Below, one piece after another: positions 1-10,111 of a stretch of DNA of 64,000 nt; the first letter of the stretch is position 1, and every line of letters starts with the position of its first letter. Position numbers and translations under genes: made by a program. The notes under the pieces are model-generated. The model had not been told where the DNA came from. It searched no databases and worked only from the letters and a program-made list of their open reading frames with translations. Source of the DNA: Asparagopsis taxiformis (lineage: Eukaryota; Rhodophyta; Florideophyceae; Bonnemaisoniales; Bonnemaisoniaceae); the NCBI GenBank assembly GCA_030407315.1, contig JALQPE010002070.1:372001-436000 (forward strand), given 5' to 3'.

Positions 1-571
1 CTTCAGCATTGGAGGAAAAACGCTTTCGGCAATGATGTGTTAATGTCAGATTAGACATGGACTGTAGATATATGTAAAACTAAACGCGACTCATTCATGA
101 ATTGGGGAGGAAAGGAACATCTCCGCTGCTAGACAGAATCTAGATATCTTCAATTGAAATGATTTCAGATAGTAAGCTGGGTTGCATCCTAGAAAACGAA
201 CCAATCTAGCGTGCTCCCTTCCATCGACCAGAGGAATACGGCTGACCGTGGGCGACATGACGGAAATCTCGTCCAGAAACTTCAGTACACAGAGCTGAGA
301 ATTTTTCAATTGCCACAGATTCAAATTTTCAAACGAGTCCTTTTTGCCGCGAGAAAACATTAGAAACTATTGCTGAATCCCCTTAGCGTTTCTCATGAAC
401 TCTGCCAAACGCTGAAGTTCGGCGCCACCTCATTTCACTCTATCCTAATCCAACAATTTTGACCGCTGCAAGCCCACATCTTCGCTCTTTTGCCCACATC
501 AGCAATCGCCGTATTGCACATCATCATCGAAAGGGAAGTGCAAGTTGGGTTCACAGAAATTGGATCCAGGA
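1..571. other. 5' flank of SMC4; no convincing gene
   Basis: An in-frame stop at 446-448 limits the SMC4 frame upstream. A minus-strand frame at 91-360 (89 codons, true ATG) shows no family resemblance that I recognise. It could be a chance frame or the edge of a neighbouring gene outside the window. Confidence 0.4.
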
Positions 572-3500
572 ATGAGTTCACCATCCGATACTGAATTACC
601 GACAGCTCCTCAGACTAGAGATGTTCTGTCTTCACCCTGTGAGGTGCATACACCTCCCTCTGGGCCCCAAAGCTCACCGGCGCGTTTGGCCATCCAACGT
701 CTCTGTCTGGAAAACTTCAAGAGCTACGGCGGTCGAGTAGAAGTTGGCCCGTTCCATAAAAGCTTTTCTTCCATTGTCGGTCCCAATGGATCTGGGAAGA
801 GTAATGTAATTGACGCAATGCTGTTTGTTTTTGGTCGTCGTGCCAAGCAATTGCGGCATTCCAAAATGTCTGAACTATTGCATCATTCAACAACCTATCC
901 TAATGTTTCCTCTGCAACTGTTACAGTTTACTTTCATGAAATTATCGACACTGGGCCAGGTGATGAAGACTTCACCGTTGTAACTGGTTCATCTTTTGCA
1001 GTGGCTCGACGGGCATTCCGTAATGATACTTCTAAGTATTATTTGGATGGTAAAGAGGTGAAAATGGGCACCGTTGTTGCACTTCTTAAAGCCAAGGGTG
1101 TTGACCTTGACAATAATCGCTTCCTCATCTTGCAGGGTGAAGTGGAGCAAATTGCCATGATGAAACCGAAAGCAGTGACCGCACATGAGGATGGTTTATT
1201 GGAATATCTCGAAGATATCATTGGCTCTAATCGACACATCGAGGCTATAGAGGAAGCATCGGCAAAGGTGGAATCCCTTAATGAAGAAAGGGGTCACAAA
1301 CTCAATCGTGTCAAAGCTGCAGAGCGAGAACGCGATGCCCTGGAGGGCGCTAAAGTTGAAGCAGAAGACTACCTTGATAAAGAGCGTGATATGCTGACGA
1401 AGCGCATCAAGCTCAGCAAAGCTTTCCAATATGAAAAGAACGTGTCTCTGAAGGAGCACCTCAAGGAGCAGGAAGAAGCACAAGCGAAGATTGATGCGTT
1501 CCAAGTTGATGTCAGAGAGAAAGAAGAAACTGTCAAAAGTCTTGAACAAAGCTTTGTAGAGACTCAGCGTAGTTCTGACCTTGCTGTCAAAACAATGAAT
1601 GAGGCCAAAGACAAATACACATCGTTCGAGAGGCGGGATATCAAACTTCGAGAAGATCTCAAGGCATTGAAGGCGAAGGAGAAAAGACTGAAGGGTGTGC
1701 GGGAACGTGAGACGAAACGAGCTGAAGATAGTGCAAAACGAGCAGAGGAGTGCTTACAGGAAAAGAAGGATTCCGAGGAGAAACTTAAGGACCTCGAGTC
1801 TTCGCTCAAAACTTCTCAGGTTGCACTCGATAAAATCCGGGAAGAAGTTCGTATCAAAACAGCCCCTATTCGACGGAAACTGGAAGAAAAGCAAACAGAG
1901 CTATTGCCATATTCGGAGTCTGTCAACAAATGTCGAAAAGATCTGGAAGTCAATCAGTCCGAGTTGCAACTAATGACAGAGAAAGTTGAGGCCCCAAAGA
2001 AAGCATTGGAAGACGCGAAATTGTCTTTCGGTGAAATGGAAGCAAGTCTTCACAATGCAAAAGAATCTCACTCAAGTCTGGAGAATGAGAAACGAGAAAA
2101 CAATCGTATTCTTAGAGGCGCAGAGAAAGCGATTCAACATACTCGCAATGCATTACACACGAAAACTGCCTCATGCTCTGAGATGCGGAGAAAAGTTGAA
2201 GAAGCCAAATCAGCCCGTGAATTTGTTCACACTCGTTCAAGGTTACATTCCGCTATCCTTGCAGCTGGGCGGAGTGGGGCTCTCCCTGGAGTTGTGGGGC
2301 GCCTAGGTGACCTTGCCTCTGTAGACTCCAAATATTCAACGGCTGTAGGTGCGGCAGCTGGTGCTAACTTGGATTGTATCGTTGTTCGTTCAGCTGAGAA
2401 TGCTCAGGCTTGCATCCAGTTCCTGAGACGAGAGAATCTTGGAAGAGCAACATTCGTTATCCTCGAGAAAGTGGAATACTTGCAGTCATCAATTGCGGGG
2501 TGGTCCCGATCTGATCGAGGTTCAGATGGTCCCCGGCTTTTCGACTTTCTCACTATTCCGAACCCTCAAAACAGAAACGCGATATATTATGCCCTCCGCG
2601 ATACCCTAGTTGCTGATAGTTTGGAAGAAGCACGTCGGATGGCATTCAAACCAACTCGACAAAATCGAGTCGTAACACTTGCTGGAGAACTGATTGAGTC
2701 CTCAGGAGCTATGACAGGAGGAGGTCGAGGCCCTACGAGGTATAAGCTCGGGTCAGGAAATGCCGACCGTGAAATGGACCCGCGGGAATTGCAGAACCTA
2801 TGCCAGCAGCTTGACTCTGTGAAACAAAGCATTCAAGAAGAAGAAGAAAGTCTTCGGGGACATGAAAACAACCACAAAATGGCCGTATCACGATTGGAGC
2901 AACTAGAAGTGCAATTCACAAAAGCGAAGTTGGAGATTTCATCTTTGGAATCGAGAATTACGTATATGAAAGGAACTACTTTGCCCGAGTTGTCTAAGAC
3001 AGCTCAAGAAGTTAGTCGCAACATGGAAAACAAGCGACATCCCGAATATCTGCGGCGTGAAAAGCTCAAGGCCTCTGTGATGAAGAGTGAGGCGATTTTA
3101 GCAGAAGCACGTGGCGCGTGTGAGGATCTCGAAGCAGAGATTTCAGCTCTGCAGGATAAGATTGTTGCAGTAGGAGGCTCAGAACTGCAAACTGCCAAAG
3201 AGGATGTTGACCGCATCCGTCAAGAAATGAGCGAAGAACAGAGCTCATCCGCTAAAGCCGTCTCAAGAGCAACAGCTGCTGAGAAAGCATCGGAAAAAGC
3301 ACATGCACTAGCAGAAACAGCAGGTTCCGATATTGAAAATGTTCGAAAAGAAATCATTGCAACAAAAGAACAGAGCGAATCTATGCTTGACGACGCAGAA
3401 CAAGTGCTGCTACATTTTAAAGAAACCGAAAAGGTCAATGATGAATGGGCTGAAAAGCTTCATACTGTTCAGGCTGAATATACATCCATCAAGAATCAGC

Positions 3501-4492
3501 TCAAACAGCTGAGACGAGAAGAAGTCAACCTGAGAGAAGCTGCAGATACGATTAAGAGGTTAGTATCACAAGAAACCTCTGATTTACGGGCTTTGCAAAA
3601 GCAAGAAATGGCGACAAGAAAGAAACTCATGAAAGTCACTAGTTCTGCATCTGCAATTCCGACGAATTCATCTACTGATAAAGATGGGGAGGCGGAAATG
3701 GAAGATTCAGCTGAAAAAGAGACAAATGAGACTCAAGAAGCCAGTGTAGACGTTGAGATGGAGGAAGGAGCACAAGAAGAAGACAAATCTGAAGACGAGA
3801 AGCAGTACGAACTTTCCGCTCAAGATAAAACACGACTCTCTCGCGAAATCACTATGTTGGAGAGTGAACTATCAAACCTCAATCCGAATTTGAGCGCAAT
3901 TGAAGAGTATCAGAAGAAGGATATGGAATATAAAGGACAAGTGAACGACCTTGACAATCTCACCTCAAGTCGTGATGAGATCCGCCGAGAATGCGACTCG
4001 CTTCGTAAAGCACGCCTGGATGAGTTCATGGCTGGGTTTGGAATAATCACATTGAAACTCAAAGAGCTGTATCAAATGATCACGTTAGGAGGCGACGCGG
4101 AACTGGAGTTGGTGGATTCGTTGGATCCGTTTTCTGAAGGTATTGTTTTCTCCGTCAGACCACCGAAGAAGAGTTGGAAGAACATTTCAAATTTGAGTGG
4201 AGGGGAGAAAACATTGAGCTCACTTGCCCTCGTTTTTGCTCTGCATCATTTCAAGCCTACCCCTTTGTACTTCCTGGACGAAATCGATGCGGCATTGGAT
4301 TACAAGAACGTCAGTATTGTCGCAAACTATGTCAAAGAACGAACGAAAAATGCCCAATTTATTATTATTTCTCTGCGGAACAACATGTTTGAGCTTGCTG
4401 ATCGTCTTGTTGGTATTTACAAGACGCACAACACAACGAAGAGCGTTACAGTAGATCCCGCTGCATTTGTTATTCCTGCAGTAGCTAAATGA
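572..4492 (+). CDS. SMC4: Condensin subunit SMC4 (structural maintenance of chromosomes 4)
   Basis: Core ATPase subunit of condensin, which pairs with SMC2 to compact mitotic chromosomes in the nucleus. A single uninterrupted frame of 1306 codons has the full SMC layout. The N-terminal head has Walker A GPNGSGKS at residues 70-77. Two long coiled coils flank a Gly-rich hinge at about 567-725. The C-terminal head has the signature LSGGEKT (1208-1214) and Walker B with the catalytic acid (YFLDEID, about 1234-1240). The text around Walker A (AMLFVFGRRAKQLRHSKMSE) and the C-terminal ELADRLVGIYKT are typical of SMC4 rather than SMC2. The open frame reaches back to a TTG at 545, but the first ATG is at 572 and is the chosen start. 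An unusual acidic low-complexity stretch (about residues 1033-1077) sits in the returning coiled coil. No intron is apparent. Confidence 0.96.
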   Translation: MSSPSDTELPTAPQTRDVLSSPCEVHTPPSGPQSSPARLAIQRLCLENFKSYGGRVEVGPFHKSFSSIVGPNGSGKSNVIDAMLFVFGRRAKQLRHSKMSELLHHSTTYPNVSSATVTVYFHEIIDTGPGDEDFTVVTGSSFAVARRAFRNDTSKYYLDGKEVKMGTVVALLKAKGVDLDNNRFLILQGEVEQIAMMKPKAVTAHEDGLLEYLEDIIGSNRHIEAIEEASAKVESLNEERGHKLNRVKAAERERDALEGAKVEAEDYLDKERDMLTKRIKLSKAFQYEKNVSLKEHLKEQEEAQAKIDAFQVDVREKEETVKSLEQSFVETQRSSDLAVKTMNEAKDKYTSFERRDIKLREDLKALKAKEKRLKGVRERETKRAEDSAKRAEECLQEKKDSEEKLKDLESSLKTSQVALDKIREEVRIKTAPIRRKLEEKQTELLPYSESVNKCRKDLEVNQSELQLMTEKVEAPKKALEDAKLSFGEMEASLHNAKESHSSLENEKRENNRILRGAEKAIQHTRNALHTKTASCSEMRRKVEEAKSAREFVHTRSRLHSAILAAGRSGALPGVVGRLGDLASVDSKYSTAVGAAAGANLDCIVVRSAENAQACIQFLRRENLGRATFVILEKVEYLQSSIAGWSRSDRGSDGPRLFDFLTIPNPQNRNAIYYALRDTLVADSLEEARRMAFKPTRQNRVVTLAGELIESSGAMTGGGRGPTRYKLGSGNADREMDPRELQNLCQQLDSVKQSIQEEEESLRGHENNHKMAVSRLEQLEVQFTKAKLEISSLESRITYMKGTTLPELSKTAQEVSRNMENKRHPEYLRREKLKASVMKSEAILAEARGACEDLEAEISALQDKIVAVGGSELQTAKEDVDRIRQEMSEEQSSSAKAVSRATAAEKASEKAHALAETAGSDIENVRKEIIATKEQSESMLDDAEQVLLHFKETEKVNDEWAEKLHTVQAEYTSIKNQLKQLRREEVNLREAADTIKRLVSQETSDLRALQKQEMATRKKLMKVTSSASAIPTNSSTDKDGEAEMEDSAEKETNETQEASVDVEMEEGAQEEDKSEDEKQYELSAQDKTRLSREITMLESELSNLNPNLSAIEEYQKKDMEYKGQVNDLDNLTSSRDEIRRECDSLRKARLDEFMAGFGIITLKLKELYQMITLGGDAELELVDSLDPFSEGIVFSVRPPKKSWKNISNLSGGEKTLSSLALVFALHHFKPTPLYFLDEIDAALDYKNVSIVANYVKERTKNAQFIIISLRNNMFELADRLVGIYKTHNTTKSVTVDPAAFVIPAVAK

Positions 4493-6836
4493 GGTCTACC
4501 AACTTTGTAAGACTGAACTTGATCCTTGCTTTTATTTGTAAACTTGATGAAGTGCATAAGATAGTTCCGAGTCGCTTACGCTAAAAGGTGGAGTTCCTAG
4601 GAATCCCACAAGATAGAACAACTAAGAGATGTAATTCAATTCACACGGTAAGCAAAAGTACTTTGCGTCTTGAAATCTTTCAAGTAATCAGACGAAAACA
4701 AGATATGCCATGGTGGTGTGGTCTTTTGTTGAACGGCTAGACCCCATCGTGACCATGGAAATAGTTGAACTCAACCAATCTCAAATTGCCTGATGAATCA
4801 CTGAAGGAATGATAGTCCTAGTACCTAAAGCAGGTTGCCAGAAAGCCTGTATGATGAATTTACATAGCAAGTCCAATAATTGTAAGCGATCTCATCGCGA
4901 TTCCTGTTTCTGCCTTATTGCAATTGGTAGGCCTGGACGCCCTTACTTTGCAACATGTTTTACCAGCCTAGTATGACGTATGCAAAAGTGACATTGTATT
5001 TCCTTTAATTTTTGGTTGTCTGAGATGTCTTCCTTGTAGTATCTCGCAAACAGATTCAAGGTAGCCCAACGAGCGTTAGTCGAAATGATTCCGAGGTTAT
5101 GGCGATAAAATTAACTATAGAACATGCAAGAGCCCTTAGAGTGCTCTCCCACTTATTCTGAAGTCGCTTGATGATATTTTTAAATGGCTATGTTCTACCT
5201 AGGCCATAACAAGTTTTATCCATGTATTCAGCTCATCTAACACATTGGAACCAATATCGCCCCGCGAGGGCGTAGAAATATTAGATAACCTCCCAATTTA
5301 TCGAATATCACACATTGCAAGGTGAAATTGGTAAAAGGAGATAGTCCAGTTTGGATACTCCATATCGCATTCGATTGTGCAATGAAGAAATGTGAAATGC
5401 ATGAGTACCATACATAGTATCAATGACTTTACAATAGAAAAGCTACTATTCGTTTTTCTTCCCTTGGTTTTATCGTTTTATTTTGTAGTTTCTCGTCCAT
5501 GATATAACATTCTTATGGAAGTAGAGAATACATTGTTTTTCTCTAACATATGAGCAGATGTGGGTCCTACCACTACTTCGCGAAATGGAGCGGAATCATC
5601 CATTCATTACCTGAACACGCGACCTTAACGTGAATAAATTGTGTACAACGAACAACCCGGATCAAAACCATTTTAGAATCCAAAACAAAAGAAATGGACG
5701 GGACAGCAGAAGCAATGGTGCAACGCGACAAAAGTATCAGATATTATTCCAGGGTGAAAAACAAAACACTGCAGAAGTACTGGTACCATTAAATTAAATG
5801 TCCTTTCACCAATTTGGTATGAATCAGGACGCTTCGGTTGGAGCGGAAAGGGCTTTCATCCCTCTTTCGTGAGGCACACATGAGGGATGGTTTGGTGAAA
5901 CCACACCCTCGCAGAAATACAGTTTTGCCACTAGGAAGTACTCTTTACGAGAAGAAGTGTAACTCTGAATCGCATAATGGAAACCTTATAGGTATTTGCT
6001 CGAGGAATAAATTGTAGAGAGGGCGCCACTTTGTGCGATTCAAACATTTAGAGTAGATATGAAATATTGGATTGGTCTCCCCATCAGTTTCTTCGGTATG
6101 CCCAAAAGTCATTGATGTTATCTGGGAAGTGACCGATGTCATCTCAAGCCCTGATCAAGAGAAATGATGCACGCAATCGGAAACCGAAGTTGGGAATAAT
6201 TTCAAGCCCGCCAAAAATATCTGCACTTGTATCAAATGATGATCATGAGACGCCAAGAAATAGCATCGATATGTCCCATTTCCAAGTGTACCAATAGATT
6301 TGCAGAAAGAGACTTCAGCATGTCTAATTGGTTGAAAATAATAACACCCTTCCAAAATGCTCCCCCGCTGTGGAAAAAAATCTCATGTTGTCATGGGAGA
6401 TTATTTCATCAATGAGGGTTCCCGTTCTGCTCAGGTGATTCCTCCTCCCCCGTTGATGAGTTCAGATCCATTGAGCAAGAGGTAGAACAGCGCACGTGGA
6501 GGGCAGTCTGCATCATTCCGCCTCATTCAACCATGTTGGCCCAGAACTAAACGTGATCTTAAAATTTAAGTAATAAACTTTCTTCACATGACTATCAACC
6601 CACCTACATTACGTCCAGGTGATTTCGTGGCATGCGACTGAGCACCATGAGTAAAAGATATTTCGCGCGGACACTGCCCGCGAGATGCAAAAGAGTGATG
6701 TAGGTTGCATTGAGGGTAATGGATTCGTATAATGGGATGCATCGATGAACTATCGTGCAGATGAGTGGTGTATCTTCTCCTAACCCGATCAACTCAATTG
6801 TGAGCCACAGCTTTGAAGGGACATTTACTGGTTACC
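4493..6836. other. Intergenic region, AT-richer; no gene seen
   Basis: About 2.3 kb between SMC4 and the bZIP gene. Only short frames (60-66 codons) occur, none resembling a family. It presumably holds the SMC4 3' untranslated region and the bZIP promoter. Confidence 0.5.
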
Positions 6837-7364
6837 ATGGATGTTTTCTTAGATTTTTCGCTTACAAACGGCGAACAACAGAACGAACTAGCAATTTCGG
6901 CTGATGAGATTAAACCGAATATGCCCAACCCCTCACCGCGAGCGTTAGATGACTTTGGCCTGGTGTTTGCAATCGACGAGGAGGACAAGAACTGGAAGAA
7001 ACGGGATACGGATTGCGAGGATGTCCTGTCGCTGTATACGACGTTTGACAGTGTGGGAGCAGACAGTAGGACACGTTCTGTTAAGGAGAGGCGCGAAATC
7101 AGAAGGAAAGCAGCAGCAGCAGCTAAAGTGCATGAATTTGGACAGGAACAAGGGGTGTCAGAGGGATCGAGATGTAAGCAGCGCAGAGTTAAGAATCGTG
7201 CGAGCGTTGAGAAGTGTCGGAAGAAACAGCGCGAACGATTGGAAAAGCTGAAGGAGGAGGAGACGGAGCTTACAGAGGAGAACAACATTATGGATCAACT
7301 GGTGGCGAATCTACTGGCGAACGAGAGATATCGACGAGTGTTGAAAATGTTGGAATGGAAGTGA
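6837..7364 (+). CDS. bZIP-domain transcription factor
   Basis: A 175-residue nuclear DNA-binding protein. The basic region has the invariant N-x7-R spacing (N120 to R128, NRASVEKCRKK). The zipper follows in correct phase, with hydrophobic heptad positions L138, L145, M152 and L159. The N-terminal half is acidic and has no recognised domain, so it may be an activation region. A TTG at 6813 lies in frame upstream, but the ATG at 6837 sits in a good eukaryotic context (accATGg) and is preferred. An AATAAA at 7385-7390, about 20 nt after the stop, is a plausible poly(A) signal. The bZIP subfamily cannot be told by eye. Confidence 0.85.
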   Translation: MDVFLDFSLTNGEQQNELAISADEIKPNMPNPSPRALDDFGLVFAIDEEDKNWKKRDTDCEDVLSLYTTFDSVGADSRTRSVKERREIRRKAAAAAKVHEFGQEQGVSEGSRCKQRRVKNRASVEKCRKKQRERLEKLKEEETELTEENNIMDQLVANLLANERYRRVLKMLEWK

Positions 7365-7800
7365 TGTAGTGTATGATTGGCAGCAATAAATGTTGATGAT
7401 TGTTTTCTATGTCGGCGGCGGAGTATCAAATGAGAGAACAGCATTTACCACACATGGGTCGTGGTGGATGGTGCTAAATTGTTGCAGCGAGGCAAGTGTA
7501 GGAGTCGGTTGCTTATACTGCATCCGCAAGTGGCTGTGGTCGTCGTCTGGAGATATTCTGTACCACTTTTTTTTCAAATCATGGACCACAAATATCTACG
7601 ACATACATGAATATGTCCGTGTTGGAAGATGAATGCGAGGAGATCGCGACCAGCACAAAGGTTGAAATACGACACCCGAAAATAAAGCATAACCCATTAG
7701 ATACTGTATCTCCTTCGATTTCTACTTCCGGACAACCCCTTTCGTTCTTCCAACCCGCCACCTCAATAGTTCATCCAATTGCTATTGCTCACCATCCATC
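7365..7800. promoter_or_regulatory. bZIP 3' region and upstream region of the IPMDH-like gene
   Basis: 436 bp. It contains an AATAAA-type poly(A) signal at 7385-7390 and, further on, the presumed promoter and leader of the gene starting at 7801. The short frames here have no family match and are probably untranslated. Confidence 0.4.
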
Positions 7801-9036
7801 ATGTTAGCCTTCCTCACAACGCCCATCAACCCTATCCAAGGCCGCACTCATTCGCGTGCGACATGCATTCGTCCCGCAGGCCCCCGCATGGCCGCTGTGC
7901 GCGGTTCGGAATCAAATCCCTACAAGATCGCCGTGCTGTATGGCGATGGAGCTGGACCCGAAGTAGCTCAAGCAACAATCCGCGTTCTAAATGAACTCTC
8001 ATCCTATGCCTCCATACACTTTGACTTCACCGAAGCGCCGTACGGCGCCAAGCCGTTCGAGTCCACGGGCCGTCTCATAACCGACGACACCTTGCGCATC
8101 TGCCGCGAATCAGACGCTGTGCTTCGCAGCTACCAAGGCATGGAGCGCGGCGTGGGTAAAAACGGCTCTGCACATCTGCAGCTTCGCGATGAACTCGGAC
8201 TCTTCGCACAGTTCCGTCCCGTCGTTGTCTACCCACCGCTTGCAGCCTCTTCGACTCTTCGCGAAAAGGTCATCGGCGCTGTGGACATCATGCTGGTGCG
8301 TGAGATTTCTGCCGGAGCGCTCGGCGCTGGAATCATCTCTTCTGGAAGTGACGAGTCTGTGTCGGAGATCTCGTACACAGCAGATCAGGTCTCTGCTATT
8401 GCAGAAGCTGCACTGCATTTGGCCGAGCAGCGCTCAGGACGCATTGTCAACGTAGACAAAGCGGATGTGATGTCTGTGTCTCGCTTCTGGCGCAAGGTGC
8501 TGCACTCGGTCATCGAGGAAAAGGCGGCGGGTAATGACGGTCTTCTGCTATCTGACATGTATGTCGACGACTTTGTGCGGGAAGTGATCCTTCGCCCAAC
8601 GGAGTTTGACGTAGTCGTTACCAGTAATCTGTTCGGAGACATTCTCGGTGAGGTCATTGCGGCGCTAGCGGGACCGGCGCGCATGTCACCCAGCTCATGG
8701 ATGACTCGTGACGGGCTCGGCGTGTACGGACCGGCGGATATTTACAACGCAACTGCGTATCCATCCGGACAGGAGATGCCGTCGCCGGTTGCGATGATCC
8801 GCTCGGCGAGTATGATGCTTCGTTATGCGCTGGAGGAGCGCGCAGCGGCGGACGCGATTCAGAATGCTCTGAAGCGAACGATGAGTGACGTCGCAACGCC
8901 CGACGCGCAGATGCAGGGTAACGGTGTATCGCTCCCCACTGTGACACCCAGTGGTTACGCAGACATCGTTATACGGTCAATGCAGCTGATGAGGCAGTAT
9001 GAACAAGTCTGTGATCCGACTGAATGCGGCGAGTAG
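7801..9036 (+). CDS. 3-isopropylmalate dehydrogenase-like protein (divergent, probably organellar)
   Basis: 411 residues of the decarboxylating beta-hydroxyacid dehydrogenase family (LeuB/isocitrate dehydrogenase). From residue about 42 it follows the LeuB pattern: KIAVLYGDGAGPEV, LRDELGLFAQFRPVVVYPP, VRE, VDKADV (K220), SDMYVDD (D256) and NLFGDIL (D280). The Arg pair, the Arg of VRE, the catalytic Lys and two metal-binding Asp positions are kept. Several hallmark positions differ. The Tyr normally found after the VRELTGG motif appears replaced. The third metal-binding Asp is Glu (E284). The NAD-binding HGSAPD loop has become GPADIYNAT. The first ~40 residues are rich in Arg, Pro and Ala and look like a transit peptide. 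In LeuB the reaction oxidises 3-isopropylmalate in leucine synthesis; the changes make that activity uncertain, and a paralogue with another substrate or none is possible. Converges with the gene at 9110-9514. Confidence 0.75.
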   Translation: MLAFLTTPINPIQGRTHSRATCIRPAGPRMAAVRGSESNPYKIAVLYGDGAGPEVAQATIRVLNELSSYASIHFDFTEAPYGAKPFESTGRLITDDTLRICRESDAVLRSYQGMERGVGKNGSAHLQLRDELGLFAQFRPVVVYPPLAASSTLREKVIGAVDIMLVREISAGALGAGIISSGSDESVSEISYTADQVSAIAEAALHLAEQRSGRIVNVDKADVMSVSRFWRKVLHSVIEEKAAGNDGLLLSDMYVDDFVREVILRPTEFDVVVTSNLFGDILGEVIAALAGPARMSPSSWMTRDGLGVYGPADIYNATAYPSGQEMPSPVAMIRSASMMLRYALEERAAADAIQNALKRTMSDVATPDAQMQGNGVSLPTVTPSGYADIVIRSMQLMRQYEQVCDPTECGE

Positions 9037-9109
9037 ACATTACGAAGGGTCGACGTGTTGACATGCACGCATGAATAACGAGCGTTTATTGTAGTTAGGC
9101 TACGTAAAG

Positions 9110-9514
9110 CTATCCGAGGAGAGCTATGACTGAGAACCAAATGACAGAAAGCGACGCGACCATGAGAGGGGCGAAACCGCCTGGTCGAAGTGGTGCGGTG
9201 CGGAATATAAAGATCTCGAGGCCGAAATGCCATAGTGCAACGATGTAGGTGCTGAATGCTAACCAAAATTGGGCGGTTGTGACACCGCCGGGTTGAAGGA
9301 AGAAGCAAACGCGAACGCAGGTCGAGAGTAACAGCCATGTAGCGTACATGCGGGCGAACTCCGGACATGCAGTTGCGGATGAGGCTGCGTATAGTGTCTT
9401 GAAGGGTGATAGTGGTTTTGTGTAGGCGCCGATCGCTGCGCCTATACCTGCAAGACCGGTTATTAACACCCAGCTTTTGAGTACGGCGCCTTCCGGCGAT
9501 AGAAGTAAGTCCAT
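9110..9514 (-). CDS. ERG28: Erg28-family sterol biosynthesis scaffold protein
   Basis: A 134-residue membrane protein with about four hydrophobic segments. In yeast, Erg28 is an ER scaffold that tethers the C-4 demethylation enzymes of sterol synthesis. The family signature is clear: ARMYATWLLLSTCVRVCFF, then WLAFSTYIVALWHFGLEIFIFRT, then GGFAPLMVASLSVIW. Length and topology fit the family (about 130-150 residues). The ATG is at 9512-9514 and the gene is intronless. Its upstream region (9515-10111) is shared with the divergently transcribed lipase gene, so the promoter may be bidirectional. Confidence 0.85.
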   Translation of the reverse strand: MDLLLSPEGAVLKSWVLITGLAGIGAAIGAYTKPLSPFKTLYAASSATACPEFARMYATWLLLSTCVRVCFFLQPGGVTTAQFWLAFSTYIVALWHFGLEIFIFRTAPLRPGGFAPLMVASLSVIWFSVIALLG

Positions 9515-10111
9515 CGTGAAGTTGGAGGTGCGGAACGAGATGGGATTTCAAAAAGGAATTGCAGAGAAGTTGTTGGTACAGCGATTTAGAACGGGAATGT
9601 TGGGGTCTTGAGATTGGGGCATAGTGCAAAATACTTGTGCACGCTGCTCGTATTGCGCAATTGTGCTTGGGCTAACAGATACCGTCGGAAAAGAGACAAA
9701 CCGATTGGATCGTTCTCCTCCCCCACCAGATCGTTCTATCAACTCGAAAGCAATTTGGCCGCGCCGACTGCTGATTGCGGATGGTAGAAAACCTCACGTG
9801 TACACGTATGATAGCAATTACTGTCTCCCTGGGAATGTCACGAGAGGGCGAATGTGATTGGCCCATGGTCTGAAATTGTCTAGCCACTGATTGGCGCACA
9901 AGTGCCTGCTATTTTTAACATGAAAACAACATACAGCGCATGGCCACACACAAGACGCGGGCTGGTGAATTGCCAGAAACAGGTCAACAGTATTGACAAG
10001 CGTAACAGAGCATTCCAAGCAATTGAAAAGCCACGTCAACCTGCGAAACAACACCTGCTCTCTCGGGCCACCACAGATTAAGAGACAAACCCTCCAACCA
10101 AACCTATCACA
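9515..10111. promoter_or_regulatory. Divergent intergenic region between ERG28 and the lipase gene
   Basis: 597 bp between two genes transcribed away from each other. It must hold both promoters. I see no clear TATA box or other nameable element. Confidence 0.4.

Noticed and set aside
545..571. SMC4 starting at a TTG at 545
   Set aside because: Eukaryotic initiation is expected at ATG; the first in-frame ATG is at 572 and the conserved domain begins ~60 codons later.
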